Assembly: GCF_014649875.1 (NCBI RefSeq)
Contig: NZ_BMTW01000001.1
Coordinates: 434,001-498,000, forward strand
Direction of reading: 5' to 3'
DNA length: 64,000 nucleotides
DNA from: Streptomyces rubiginosohelvolus
Lineage (GTDB): Bacteria; Actinomycetota; Actinomycetes; Streptomycetales; Streptomycetaceae
Position 1 is the first letter of the stretch; every line of letters starts with the position of its first letter. The notes beneath the pieces were generated by a model that worked only from the letters and a program-made list of their open reading frames with translations, had not been told where the DNA came from and made no database searches. The translations under genes and the position numbers were made by a program. Positions 52,347-61,230 of the stretch are shown in pieces.

Positions 52347-52730
52347 TTACTTGACCTCGACGGAAGCGCCGGCGGCCTTGAGGGACTCGGCAGCCTTCTC
52401 GGCGGCCTCCTTGGCGACCTTCTCGAGGACCGGCTTCGGGGTGCCGTCGACGAGGTCCTTGGCCTCCTTCAGACCCAGCGAGGTCAGCTCACGCACGACC
52501 TTGATGACCTGGATCTTCTTCTCGCCGGCGCCGGTGAGGATGACGTCGAACTCGTCCTGCTCCTCAGCGGCCTCGGCAACGGCGCCCGGGCCGGCCGGAC
52601 CGGCGACGGCGACGGCCGCGGCGGCGGTGACGTCGAACTTCTCCTCGAAGGCCTTCACGAACTCGGAGAGCTCGATGAGGGTCATCTCTTCGAACTGCGC
52701 GAGCAGGTCGTCCTGGGACAGCTTCGCCAT
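52347..52730 (-). CDS. rplL: Ribosomal protein L7/L12
   Basis: L7/L12 forms the stalk that recruits translational GTPases. The 127-residue product has the N-terminal dimer domain ([20 protein letters not shown]), an Ala/Gly hinge ([18 protein letters not shown]) and the C-terminal domain ([20 protein letters not shown]). It follows rplJ by about 84 bases. Confidence 0.98.
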   Translation of the reverse strand: MAKLSQDDLLAQFEEMTLIELSEFVKAFEEKFDVTAAAAVAVAGPAGPGAVAEAAEEQDEFDVILTGAGEKKIQVIKVVRELTSLGLKEAKDLVDGTPKPVLEKVAKEAAEKAAESLKAAGASVEVK

Positions 52731-52814
52731 GACAGGCGTCCTTCCACTATTCGGCAGGTGCCGGATGTATATGTCGGCGGGCGTACGTGGAGCCCGCTGG
52801 ACCGCTGAGCGTGA

Positions 52815-53372
52815 TTACTCGGCGGCCTCGGCGGGAGCCGGAGTACCGGCACCGCCCTGCTCTTCCTTCTTGGCGCGAAGAGCTTCCGCGGTGCGGACGA
52901 ACTTGGAGGGCAGGGCCTGGAAGACCTGCGCCGCCTGCGTCTGCTTGCCCTTGAAAGCACCGGCCAGCTTGGAGAGCAGAACCTCGCGGGACTCGAGGTC
53001 CGCGAGCTTCTTGATCTCATCGGCGGACAGCGCCTTACCGTCAAGGACACCGCCCTTGATGATGAGGTTGGGGTTGTCCTTGGCGAAGTCACGAAGACCC
53101 TTCGCCGACTCCACCGGGTCACCGGTGACGAAGGCAACCGCCGTCGGACCCGAGAACAGGTCGTCCAGCGCGTCGATCCCGGCCTCGTTGGCCGCAATCT
53201 TGGTCAGCGTGTTCTTCACCACGGCGTACTGGGCGTTCTCACCGAGCGAACGACGCAGCGTCTTGAGCTGCGCCACGGTGAGACCCCGGTACTCGGTCAG
53301 CACGGCGGCATTCGAGCTGCGGAACTGGTCCGCGAGCTCGGCTACCGCGGCAGCCTTGTCGGGCCTTGCCAT
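52815..53372 (-). CDS. rplJ: Ribosomal protein L10
   Basis: L10 is the stalk base that binds L7/L12 dimers, and in E. coli the L10-L12 complex represses its own mRNA. The 185-residue product begins [20 protein letters not shown] and has [23 protein letters not shown] 53372 has GGAAGGAGGCC upstream. The frame is open to 53444 without homology. Confidence 0.98.
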   Translation of the reverse strand: MARPDKAAAVAELADQFRSSNAAVLTEYRGLTVAQLKTLRRSLGENAQYAVVKNTLTKIAANEAGIDALDDLFSGPTAVAFVTGDPVESAKGLRDFAKDNPNLIIKGGVLDGKALSADEIKKLADLESREVLLSKLAGAFKGKQTQAAQVFQALPSKFVRTAEALRAKKEEQGGAGTPAPAEAAE

Positions 53373-53645
53373 GAGCGTCGGCCTCCTTCCGGGTGATGAG
53401 GACCGCTCAGAAGGGGCCGGGAAAGACGAAACGCCCCAGCACAAGTGCCAGGGCGCAGCTCGACCGAACAGAGTCCGGGAGCGATTCCACAGTCACCTGC
53501 GCAGGTCGTCCGATCTAGCGGAACCTTCGGTCACCGTCCTCTTTCGAGACACAGCGACGACCAGCGGTCTTTGGCTTCCTGGTGAGAGTACGCGACCGGA
53601 CGGGCGACGGGCAAATCCGTCCCTGTTCGCCCCGTGGAGAAGGTG
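53373..53645 (-). promoter_or_regulatory. rplJ leader, candidate L10-binding region
   Basis: A 273-base region without a gene. On the minus strand it contains GACCTGCGCAGGTGACTGTG and a hairpin CGCCCTGGCAC-TTG-TGCTGGGGCG region before the start of rplJ. Such leaders bind the L10-L12 complex in many bacteria; the match here is by place and outline only. Confidence 0.45.
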
Positions 53646-54551
53646 TCAGGAGGCGCCGCCCGGGGTACCGCCCTGCTTCAGCAGCTCCTTGAAGTCCACG
53701 GTGTCCGAGGCCTCCGGCCGGTCCGAGGGGACCTCGGTGCCGTAGTCGCTGTAGAAGAGCGTGGAGTTGAACGTGCCGGTCTTCATCTCGCCGCGCTCGG
53801 TCTTCTTCACCAGCAGGTCGTTCTCGTCGACCCAGATGTCGACGGTCTGGGTGGTCACCCCGGCCAGCGCCAGCTGCTCCTTGAACGCGGCCAGCTGCTG
53901 CGCGTCCAGGTCGCTGTTCTTCGCGGTCAGCTCGGCCACGTCGATCGTGCCGGAGTAGTGCGTCGCGGCGACCCCGCGGACGTCCTCCTGGCCGACCTTC
54001 TTGACGTCGCCGGAGGCCAGGAGCGCCTTCACGCCCTGGTCGGGCGTGCTGTTCTGGATCTGGTCCTTCATGACGTCGCCGGAGGCACCGCCCAGCTCGG
54101 CGAGGTCCTTGTAGGAGTACCGGATCCAGTTCTTGCCGCCGGTGTTGGCCGCCATGCCGGCACCCAGGTTGGCGTAGTACTCGTCCTTGAAGTAGCGCGC
54201 CTCGACCGATCCGTCGCCGCCGGCCTTCTTCAGGGCTTCGCCCATGGTGCCGCCGGTGTACGTGATGGTGAGCGCGCCCGAGAGTCCGTCGGCCCAGCCG
54301 ATGGCCCCGGACTGCTTCATGGACACCGCGCTGCCCATCTCGGTGGTGCCCTCGACCTTCGCGGACCGGGCGCCGCCGGTCTTCTGCTGCACCTGCTTCA
54401 GCGCGGCCACGGGGCTCGCCTTGGCGACGGCGTCCGCCTTGCCCTTCCCGGAGCCGCCGGCGCCGTCGGATCCACTGCAGGCCGCCATCGACGTCAGTGC
54501 CGCCGCGACGGCGAGAGCCGTACCCATGCGTCGTGCCGTGCTCGTCCTCAT
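53646..54551 (-). CDS. LppX/LprAFG-like lipoprotein
   Basis: The 301-residue product has a signal peptide ending in the lipobox TSMAAC, with the Cys near residue 25, then a Gly/Lys-rich linker. The body (KQVQQKTGGARSAKVEGTTE; ITYTGGTMGEALKKAGGDGS; IDVAELTAKNSDLDAQQLAA; VDIWVDENDLLVKKTERGEM) follows the LppX/LolA-like half-barrel pattern, proteins that carry lipids in mycobacteria. It stands between rplA and rplJ, splitting two ribosomal operons; a link to translation is not evident. Confidence 0.75.
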   Translation of the reverse strand: MRTSTARRMGTALAVAAALTSMAACSGSDGAGGSGKGKADAVAKASPVAALKQVQQKTGGARSAKVEGTTEMGSAVSMKQSGAIGWADGLSGALTITYTGGTMGEALKKAGGDGSVEARYFKDEYYANLGAGMAANTGGKNWIRYSYKDLAELGGASGDVMKDQIQNSTPDQGVKALLASGDVKKVGQEDVRGVAATHYSGTIDVAELTAKNSDLDAQQLAAFKEQLALAGVTTQTVDIWVDENDLLVKKTERGEMKTGTFNSTLFYSDYGTEVPSDRPEASDTVDFKELLKQGGTPGGAS

Positions 54552-54641
54552 GGTGTCGGTCCACCCCTCGTATCGTCCGTCGTCCCCAGCAGCCCACAGT
54601 GGCACAGGGCACTGACAGGCGTGGGGCCTTACGGATACGAG

Positions 54642-54676
54642 GACGGGCCCCGCACCTCGAAAGGTTGCGGGGCCCG
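54642..54676 (-). terminator. Hairpin after rplA
   Basis: ACGGGCCCCGCACCT (54642-54656) pairs with AGGTTGCGGGGCCCGT (54661-54676) with a single bulge. It lies 49 bases past the rplA stop and should separate rplK-rplA from the lipoprotein gene. Confidence 0.75.
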
Positions 54677-54724
54677 TTCACACAGTGCACGCGTACGACG
54701 CGGCTACCGGGTGAGCGCGAGGGC

Positions 54725-55447
54725 TCAGACGGCGGCCGGGTCCTCCTCGACGAGGAGGTTGCGGGTGCGGTTGGCGTCCAGCGGGATGCCGGGGCCCATC
54801 GTGGTCGTCAGAGCGGCCTTCTTGATGTAGCGGCCCTTGGCGGCGGACGGCTTCAGACGGAGGACTTCCTCCAGCGCTGCTGCGTAGTTCTCCACCAGCT
54901 TGGTCTCGTCGAACGAGACCTTGCCGATGATGAAGTGCAGGTTGGAGTGCTTGTCGACGCGGAACTCGATCTTTCCGCCCTTGATGTCGTTGACAGCCTT
55001 GACGACATCGGGGGTGACAGTGCCGGTCTTCGGGTTCGGCATCAGACCACGCGGACCGAGCACGCGGCCCAGGCGGCCGACCTTGCCCATGAGGTCCGGG
55101 GTGGCGACGACGGCGTCGAAGTCCAGACGGCCCTTCGCCACCTCGTCGATGAGCTCGTCGGCGCCGACGATGTCGGCTCCGGCGGCTTCCGCGGCCGCAG
55201 CACGGTCACCGGTCGCGAAGACCAGGACCCGGGCGGTCTTGCCGGTGCCGTGCGGGAGGTTCACGGTGCCGCGGACCATCTGGTCGGCCTTGCGCGGGTC
55301 GACACCCAGGCGGAAGGCGACCTCGACGGTGCCGTCGAACTTCGTGGTGGCGGTGTCCTTGGCGATACGGACGGCCTCGAGCGGGGCGTACACGCGCTCC
55401 CGGTCGATCTTGGCGTCCGCAGCGCGGAGGTTCTTGCTGCGCTTCAC
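54725..55447 (-). CDS. rplA: Ribosomal protein L1
   Basis: L1 forms the mobile stalk at the E site. The 240-residue product begins [20 protein letters not shown] and has [20 protein letters not shown], the family signature. It follows rplK by 80 bases. Confidence 0.98.
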   Translation of the reverse strand: MKRSKNLRAADAKIDRERVYAPLEAVRIAKDTATTKFDGTVEVAFRLGVDPRKADQMVRGTVNLPHGTGKTARVLVFATGDRAAAAEAAGADIVGADELIDEVAKGRLDFDAVVATPDLMGKVGRLGRVLGPRGLMPNPKTGTVTPDVVKAVNDIKGGKIEFRVDKHSNLHFIIGKVSFDETKLVENYAAALEEVLRLKPSAAKGRYIKKAALTTTMGPGIPLDANRTRNLLVEEDPAAV

Positions 55448-55527
55448 TTCTGCTCCTGTGGTTTCAGAGTGTGGAGTCGTGGTGCGGACCAGCGCTTGGC
55501 CCTACCACTGGGGGTTACGGGGCTGAA

Positions 55528-55962
55528 TCAGCCTTCGACCGTGATGCCCATGGAACGGGCGGTGCCGGCGATGATCTTCGACGCGGCGTCGAGGTCATTG
55601 GCGTTCAGGTCGGGGAGCTTCGTCGTGGCGATCTCGCGGACCTGGGCAGCCGTCAGCTTGGCGACCTTGGTCTTGTGCGGCTCGCCGGAGCCCTTGTCCA
55701 CACCCGCGGCCTTGAGGATCAGCTTGGCGGCCGGCGGAGTCTTGGTGATGAAGGTGAAGGAGCGGTCCTCGTAGACCGTGATCTCCACCGGCACGACCAT
55801 GCCACGCTGCGACTCGGTCGCGGCGTTGTAGGCCTTGCAGAACTCCATGATGTTGACGCCGTGCTGACCGAGCGCGGGGCCGACCGGCGGGGCCGGGTTC
55901 GCCGCACCGGCGTTGATCTGGAGCTTGATAAGCCCCGTGACCTTCTTCTTCTTGGGAGGCAT
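55528..55962 (-). CDS. rplK: Ribosomal protein L11
   Basis: L11 forms the GTPase-associated centre and is needed for RelA-dependent ppGpp synthesis. The 144-residue product begins [20 protein letters not shown] and has [20 protein letters not shown]. Thiostrepton binds here in streptomycetes; no unusual change is visible in the proline-rich part of the N-terminal domain. Confidence 0.98.
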
Positions 55963-56057
55963 TGCTCTCTCCGGGTCCTAGTGAGAGTGTTTCGCCGCCA
56001 TTCCGGTCATCCGGATGGAGGCATACCGCACAACGATAACGGGTATAGCTGTGCGAC

Positions 56058-56108
56058 CAAAAACCCAGCAGGTCAGAGCGGCTGTGGAGCCCCTCTGACC
56101 TGCTGGGT
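56058..56108 (-). terminator. Intrinsic terminator after nusG
   Basis: ACCCAGCAGGTCAGAG (56063-56078) pairs perfectly with CTCTGACCTGCTGGGT (56093-56108); on the minus strand the 16-bp stem is followed by TTTTTGG. It lies 32 bases past the nusG stop, so rplK-rplA needs its own promoter in the 95 bases left. Confidence 0.9.
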
Positions 56109-56139
56109 AGGCATGTGTCCAGAAAGCGGCGGGAAGCGC

Positions 56140-56985
56140 CTAGTTCTTCTGGATCTGGTCGAAACTGAGCTCGACCGGAGTCTCGCGGCCGAAGATCTCG
56201 ACGAGGCCCTTGACCTTCTTCGAGTCGGCGTTGATCTCGTTGATCGTGGCCTGCAGCGTGGCGAACGGGCCGTCGGTGACGGTGACCGAGTCGCCGACCT
56301 CGAAGTCCAGCACCTGGACCTCGACCTTGCGGGCCGGAGCCGGCTTGCCCTCGGCCTCGGCGGCCTCGCGGGCGGCCTTCTCCTCGGCCTCCGGGGCGAG
56401 CATCTTGACGATCTCGTCCAGGGTCAGCGGGTACGGGTCGTAGGCGTTGCCCACGAAGCCGGTGACGCCCGGCGTGTTGCGCACGACGCCCCAGGACTCG
56501 TTCGTCAGGTCCATGCGCACCAGCACGTAGCCGGGGAGCTTGTTCTGCCGGACGTTCTTGCGCTCGCCGTTCTTGATCTGGACGATTTCCTCTTCAGGCA
56601 CCTCGGCCTGATAGATGAACTCCTCCACGTTCAGCGAGACGGCGCGCTGCTCCAGGTTGGCCTTCACGCGCTTCTCGTAACCGGCGTACGTGTGGATGAC
56701 GTACCACTCGCCGGGGAGGGTGCGGAGCTCGTCGCGCAGGGCGGCGATGGGGTCGACGGGGGCGGCCGGCTCGGCCTCCTCCTCGTCGGCGGCCTCTTCC
56801 TCGACGTTCTCGGCGGTCTCGACGACCTCGGCGGCCTCTTCGGCTGCCGTGTCCTCGCCCTCGGCGGCTTCGGCCTGGTCCGGGTCCACGGAGTCAGCAG
56901 CCTCAACGATGTCGAGCTCGTCCTTGGCGGACTCCGAGGCGCCGGCCTCGGGCTCGACGGCGTCGTTCAGGTTCGGGTCAGACAC
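56140..56985 (-). CDS. nusG: Transcription termination/antitermination factor NusG
   Basis: NusG binds RNA polymerase and links it to Rho or the ribosome. The 281-residue product has a 90-residue acidic, Ala/Glu-rich N-terminal extension common in actinobacteria, then the NGN domain ([40 protein letters not shown]) and the KOW domain ([20 protein letters not shown]). It follows secE. Confidence 0.97.
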   Translation of the reverse strand: MSDPNLNDAVEPEAGASESAKDELDIVEAADSVDPDQAEAAEGEDTAAEEAAEVVETAENVEEEAADEEEAEPAAPVDPIAALRDELRTLPGEWYVIHTYAGYEKRVKANLEQRAVSLNVEEFIYQAEVPEEEIVQIKNGERKNVRQNKLPGYVLVRMDLTNESWGVVRNTPGVTGFVGNAYDPYPLTLDEIVKMLAPEAEEKAAREAAEAEGKPAPARKVEVQVLDFEVGDSVTVTDGPFATLQATINEINADSKKVKGLVEIFGRETPVELSFDQIQKN

Positions 56986-57059
56986 GATGGCTGCTTCTTC
57001 CTGGATACAAAGGGTGGAACGTGCGAAAAGGGCGCCGGGGTCCGACGCCTTCCGCGTGA

Positions 57060-57347
57060 TCAGCCGAAGACGTACTTGACGACCCGGGCGAAGCCCATGT
57101 CGAGAACGGTAACAAGACCGATCATGACGACGACGAACACGATCACCACGGAGGTGTACGTCGTGAGCTGGCTACGCGTCGGCCAGACAACCTTACGGAG
57201 TTCGGCGACGATCTGGCGGTAGAACAGCGCGAGCCGACCCAGAGGGCCCTTCTTGCCGCGCTTGCCGCCCTTCCGAGTCTTCTTCTTCGACTCGGGAGCT
57301 TCATCATCGGCATCAGGCATGTCGATGGAGCCCACGGCGTCCGTCAC
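57060..57347 (-). CDS. secE: Preprotein translocase subunit SecE
   Basis: SecE clamps SecY. The 95-residue product has a charged N-terminus with a Lys-rich block ([14 protein letters not shown]), the amphipathic helix [20 protein letters not shown] and one membrane segment ([20 protein letters not shown]). GTG 57347 has AGGTGAGTAGC upstream. Order tRNA-Trp, secE, nusG is conserved. Confidence 0.95.
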   Translation of the reverse strand: MTDAVGSIDMPDADDEAPESKKKTRKGGKRGKKGPLGRLALFYRQIVAELRKVVWPTRSQLTTYTSVVIVFVVVMIGLVTVLDMGFARVVKYVFG

Positions 57348-57453
57348 GCTACTCACCTGATTCCGGGTCGTGGCCGTGCCGCGCCCGGTGGAGCCGCACG
57401 GCTGTGCAATGAAGTACGTACATGCGCACACATCCTGGCGAAGGAGTGTGTAG

Positions 57454-57526
57454 CAGGGCCGGAGGGACTTGAACCCCCAACCGCTGGTTTTGGAGACCAG
57501 TGCTCTACCAATTGAGCTACGACCCT
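57454..57526 (-). tRNA. trnW: tRNA-Trp (anticodon CCA)
   Basis: A 73-base cloverleaf on the minus strand starts AGGGTCGTAGCTCAATTGG. The anticodon arm is CTGGT-CTCCAAA-ACCAG with anticodon CCA; the T loop is GTTCAAGTC. The acceptor stem is AGGGTCG/CGGCCCT with one G-U pair. CCA is not encoded. It lies upstream of secE. Confidence 0.97.
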
Positions 57527-57738
57527 TGGTGGTTTCCACCAACCTACCGCATCTTCCCCGGTGACCGGGTGCAGGAACGGTGCGGCTGGTGAAGGCCAAC
57601 GACAGGTGAGTGTACGTGCTCAGGGCCGCCGCGTCGAACAGACAACAACCGACCGGTCCTGTCCGGATGCTGTCCAGGTCCTGTCCGGTCCCTGAAACCC
57701 CTGCGCCGACGGCTTTCGCGGTCTGCGAGCATGGGGCC

Positions 57739-58965
57739 ATGAGCGCTGCAACTTCACCGTCCGAGCGCCGGGTTTCCGCCCGCATCGGTGCGATCTCCGA
57801 GTCCGCGACCCTCGCCGTCGACGCCAAGGCCAAGGCCCTCAAGGCCGCCGGGCGTCCGGTGATCGGCTTCGGGGCCGGCGAACCCGACTTCCCGACGCCC
57901 GACTACATCGTCGACGCCGCGGTCGAGGCCTGCCGCAACCCGAAGTACCACCGCTACACCCCCGCGGGCGGGCTCCCCGAGCTCAAGGCCGCCATCGCGG
58001 AGAAGACGCTGCGCGACTCCGGCTACGAGGTCGACGCCAGCCAGATCCTGGTGACCAACGGCGGCAAGCAGGCCATCTACGAGGCCTTCGCCGCGATCCT
58101 CGACCCGGGCGACGAGGTCATCGTCCCCGCCCCGTACTGGACCACCTACCCCGAGTCGATCCGGCTCGCCGGCGGTGTCCCGGTCGAGGTCGTCGCGGAC
58201 GAGACCACCGGCTACCGGGTCTCCGTCGAGCAGCTGGAGGCCGCGCGCACCGAGAAGACCAAGGTCGTCCTGTTCGTCTCGCCGTCCAACCCGACCGGCG
58301 CGGTCTACAGCGAGGCCGACGCCGAGGCGATCGGCCGCTGGGCCGTCGAGCACGGCCTGTGGGTCCTGACCGACGAGATCTACGAGCACCTCGTCTACGG
58401 CGACGCGACCTTCACCTCGCTCCCGGCGATCGTCCCGGAGCTGCGGGACAAGTGCATCGTCGTCAACGGCGTCGCCAAGACGTACGCGATGACCGGCTGG
58501 CGGGTGGGCTGGATCATCGGCCCCAAGGACGTCGTCAAGGCCGCGACCAACCTCCAGTCGCACGCCACCTCCAACGTCTCCAACGTGGCCCAGGTCGCCG
58601 CGCTCGCGGCCGTCTCCGGCCCGCTGGACGCCGTCGCCGAGATGCGTACCGCCTTCGACCGCCGCCGCAACCTCATCGTGCGGATGCTGAACGAGATCGA
58701 CGGCGTGTTCTGCCCGGAGCCCGAGGGCGCGTTCTACGCCTACCCGACGGTGAAGGACCTGCTCGGCAAGGAGATCCGCGGCAAGCGCCCGGCCACCACG
58801 GTCGAGCTGGCCGCTCTGATCCTGGACGAGGCGGAGGTCGCCGTCGTGCCCGGAGAGGCCTTCGGCACCCCCGGCTACCTGCGCCTTTCCTACGCGCTGG
58901 GCGACAACGACCTGATCGAGGGCGTCTCGCGGATCCAGAAGCTGCTGGGCGAGGCCAAGGCCTGA
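57739..58965 (+). CDS. aspC: Pyridoxal-phosphate aspartate aminotransferase, class I
   Basis: Transfers the amino group between aspartate and 2-oxoglutarate (or close substrates). The 408-residue product has [11 protein letters not shown], the block [20 protein letters not shown] with the PLP-binding lysine, and the substrate Arg region YLRLSYALG. This is the Ib subgroup common in actinobacteria. ATG 57739; the plus strand here is opposite to nusG-secE. A strong terminator follows. Confidence 0.92.
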   Translation: MSAATSPSERRVSARIGAISESATLAVDAKAKALKAAGRPVIGFGAGEPDFPTPDYIVDAAVEACRNPKYHRYTPAGGLPELKAAIAEKTLRDSGYEVDASQILVTNGGKQAIYEAFAAILDPGDEVIVPAPYWTTYPESIRLAGGVPVEVVADETTGYRVSVEQLEAARTEKTKVVLFVSPSNPTGAVYSEADAEAIGRWAVEHGLWVLTDEIYEHLVYGDATFTSLPAIVPELRDKCIVVNGVAKTYAMTGWRVGWIIGPKDVVKAATNLQSHATSNVSNVAQVAALAAVSGPLDAVAEMRTAFDRRRNLIVRMLNEIDGVFCPEPEGAFYAYPTVKDLLGKEIRGKRPATTVELAALILDEAEVAVVPGEAFGTPGYLRLSYALGDNDLIEGVSRIQKLLGEAKA

Positions 58966-58982
58966 GAAGCCCGCGCGTCAGT

Positions 58983-59026
58983 GCCCCCGGCCGGTGGAAT
59001 TCCCTCCGGCCGGGGGCGCTTTTTTT
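58983..59026 (+). terminator. Intrinsic terminator after aspC
   Basis: GCCCCCGGCCGG (58983-58994) pairs perfectly with CCGGCCGGGGGC (59006-59017), then GCTTTTTTTG. A 12-bp stem with seven T, the clearest terminator in the window. It lies 18 bases past the aspC stop. Confidence 0.95.
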
Positions 59027-59093
59027 GTTCGAGCAGCCCCCGGAAGGGGAAAGCGGCTACCGCTCCGGCCCGCCCGTGCGGCAGGATCTTCCG

Positions 59094-60107
59094 ATGGAGC
59101 GTGATGTACGTCTGTTGCCCAAGGCCCACCTGCACCTGCACTTCACCGGGTCGATGCGGCCCACCACCCTGCTCGAACTCGCCGACAAGTACGGGGTCCA
59201 TCTCCCCGACGCCCTGACCGGCGGCGAGCCGCCGAAACTGCGGGCGACCGACGAGCGCGGCTGGTTCCGTTTCCAGCGGCTCTACGACATCGCCCGGTCC
59301 TGCCTGCGGTCCCCCGAGGACATCCAGCGCCTGGTGCGCGAGAGCGCCCAGGAGGACGTCGCGGACGGCTCCGGCTGGCTGGAGATCCAGGTCGACCCCA
59401 CCTCGTACGCCCCGCTGCTCGGCGGGCTCATCCCGGCCATCGAGATCATCCTGGACGCCGTGGACAGCGCCTCCCGGGACACCGGCCTGGACATGCGCGT
59501 GGTGATCGCCGCCAACCGGATGAAGCACCCGCTGGACGCCCGCACGCTGGCCCGGCTCGCCGTGCGGTACGCCGACCGGGGCGTCGTCGGCTTCGGGCTC
59601 TCCAACGACGAGCGGCGCGGGATGGCCCGCGACTTCGACCGGGCCTTCGCCATCGCCCGGGACGGCGGTCTGCTGGCCGCTCCGCACGGCGGGGAGCTGT
59701 CGGGGCCCTCCAGCGTGCGCGACTGCCTCGACGACCTGGACGCCTCGCGGATCGGCCACGGTGTGCGGGCCGCCGAGGACCCCCGGCTGCTGCGCAGGCT
59801 CGCCGAGCGGCAGATCACCTGCGAGGTGTGCCCGTCGTCCAATGTGGCGCTCGGCGTCTACGAGAAGCCCGCCGATGTCCCCTTGCGCACTCTGTTCGAC
59901 GCGGGCGTGCCGATGGCGCTGGGAGCGGACGATCCGCTGCTGTTCGGTTCGCGGCTCGCCGCCCAGTACGAGCTGGTGCGCCGCCACCACGGCTTCACCG
60001 ACGAGGAACTGGCCGAGCTGGCCCGCCAGTCGGTGCGCGGATCGGCGGCCCCCGTGGACGTACAGGCGAAGCTGCTGTCCGGGATCGACGACTGGCTGGC
60101 TAACTGA
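59094..60107 (+). CDS. Adenosine deaminase family protein
   Basis: This family deaminates adenosine or modified adenines using one zinc. The 337-residue product has the N-terminal ligands in KAHLHLHFTG, the catalytic block PHGGELSG (usual HAGE), RIGHGVRA, CPSSNVALG and GADDPLLFG with the metal-binding Asp. The motif HFTGSM departs from the usual HLDGSL, and HGGE from HAGE, so the substrate may differ from adenosine. It follows aspC after a terminator and converges on the TetR gene. Confidence 0.85.
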   Translation: MERDVRLLPKAHLHLHFTGSMRPTTLLELADKYGVHLPDALTGGEPPKLRATDERGWFRFQRLYDIARSCLRSPEDIQRLVRESAQEDVADGSGWLEIQVDPTSYAPLLGGLIPAIEIILDAVDSASRDTGLDMRVVIAANRMKHPLDARTLARLAVRYADRGVVGFGLSNDERRGMARDFDRAFAIARDGGLLAAPHGGELSGPSSVRDCLDDLDASRIGHGVRAAEDPRLLRRLAERQITCEVCPSSNVALGVYEKPADVPLRTLFDAGVPMALGADDPLLFGSRLAAQYELVRRHHGFTDEELAELARQSVRGSAAPVDVQAKLLSGIDDWLAN

Positions 60108-60690
60108 TTCCGCCCAGCAGGGTGCGGGCGAGGGATGCGGCGAAGTCGTCCAGGGACTGCGGGGGTTCGCCGCCGGGAAGCGCCGCGTAGGCGAAGGCCC
60201 GCTGGGCGCAGGCGCCCAGCAGCAGGGAGGCGGCCGCGTAGGTGTCGGCGTCGGCCCGGACGCGGCCCGCGCCCTGTTCGGCGCGCAGATAGGCGTCGAG
60301 CTGCTGGATCGGCAGGTGGGGCCCGGCTTCCAGCCCTCCTACGCCCTGCTCATGGCGGCGCTTGAGCTGGGGTTCGGCGTACAGGGAGGCGGCCATCGGG
60401 AAGGTCTGCTCGTAGAACAGGGCGGCCTGTCGGGCGATCTCGGTCAGGTTCCCCTCGACGGCGCCCTGCCCGGCGGTCAGTTCGGTGAGGAGACCCCCGA
60501 GCCGGGGCAGCCGCTCCGCGAGGACGGTGACGAACAGGTCCTCCTTGCCGGAGAAGTATTTGTAGAGCGCCGCCTCCGAGCAGCCGGCCGCCTTGGCGAT
60601 CTCCTTGGTGGTGGTCCGGGCGAGGCCGATGGAGAGCATCAGCTCGTGCGCCGCGTCGACGATCCGGACGCGGGTGGGCTTCTGGTCCAT
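60100..60690 (-). CDS. TetR-family transcriptional regulator
   Basis: The 196-residue product has the N-terminal helix-turn-helix TTKEIAKAAGCSEAALYKYF, diagnostic of TetR, and a C-terminal ligand domain with AEQGAGRVRADADTYAAASL. It overlaps the adenosine deaminase gene by 8 bases at its 3' end (convergent). Divergent from it is a broken reductase gene, which was probably its target. An operator-like palindrome lies between them. Confidence 0.92.
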   Translation of the reverse strand: MDQKPTRVRIVDAAHELMLSIGLARTTTKEIAKAAGCSEAALYKYFSGKEDLFVTVLAERLPRLGGLLTELTAGQGAVEGNLTEIARQAALFYEQTFPMAASLYAEPQLKRRHEQGVGGLEAGPHLPIQQLDAYLRAEQGAGRVRADADTYAAASLLLGACAQRAFAYAALPGGEPPQSLDDFAASLARTLLGGIS

Positions 60691-60752
60691 ACGTACTCCA
60701 ACAGGCCGTGACCCGGAGATCTTGACGACCGGGCGGGGGGACCCACTCTAGA

Positions 60753-60770
60753 GGTTAGTAAATACTCACC
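60753..60770. promoter_or_regulatory. Operator-like palindrome for the TetR regulator
   Basis: GGTTAGTAAATACTCACC is an 18-bp inverted repeat: GGTTAGTA and the complement of TACTCACC (GGTGAGTA) match at 7 of 8 positions. It lies 63 bases upstream of the TetR start, in the divergent promoter region, and is the most A/T-rich site there. Confidence 0.65.
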
Positions 60771-60805
60771 CACCCCGGAGCGCGCTATGAGGATCCCCGG
60801 GCCGG

Positions 60806-61209
60806 AAGGCAAACGGGGTCGCCGAGCGGCTGACCCGGCGGATCGTGGCGGCGATGGAGGCCGAGGGCACCCGGCGGCTGGTGGTGGTGAGCGCGGTTCC
60901 GGTGGGCCCCCAGGCGCCGGGCGATCCGCTGATCGACCGGCTCTCCCGCAAGGCGGTCGGCGCGGTTCTGGCGGAGCTGTACGCCGATCTCGCCCGGATG
61001 GAGGCGGTGCTGCCGCCGGCGCGACGGACTGGACCGCGGTGCGCCCGCCGAGGCTGACGGACGGGCCGCGCACGGGTGTCTACCGGAAGGCCGTGGGCGG
61101 CACGCCGCGCAGCAGCCGGACCGTCTCCCGGGCCGACGTGGCGCACGCGATGCTCGCGCTGATCGACGACCCGGCGGCCGTGAAGCAGGGCGTGGGCATC
61201 GCGTACTGA
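60806..61209 (+). pseudogene. Broken NAD(P)-binding reductase gene (NmrA/SDR type)
   Basis: One plus-strand frame gives NGVAERLTRRIVAAMEAEGT and LVVVSAVPVGPQAPGDPLID; after about 61015 a different frame continues ATDWTAVRPPRLTDGPRTGV and SRADVAHAMLALIDDP to the stop at 61209. These are consecutive parts of one NAD(P)-binding family protein. The Rossmann N-terminus (about 70 residues with GxxGxxG) is missing. So it has a 5' deletion and a frameshift. Confidence 0.8.
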
Positions 61210-61230
61210 GCGCGTACGCCCCGCGCGCCC

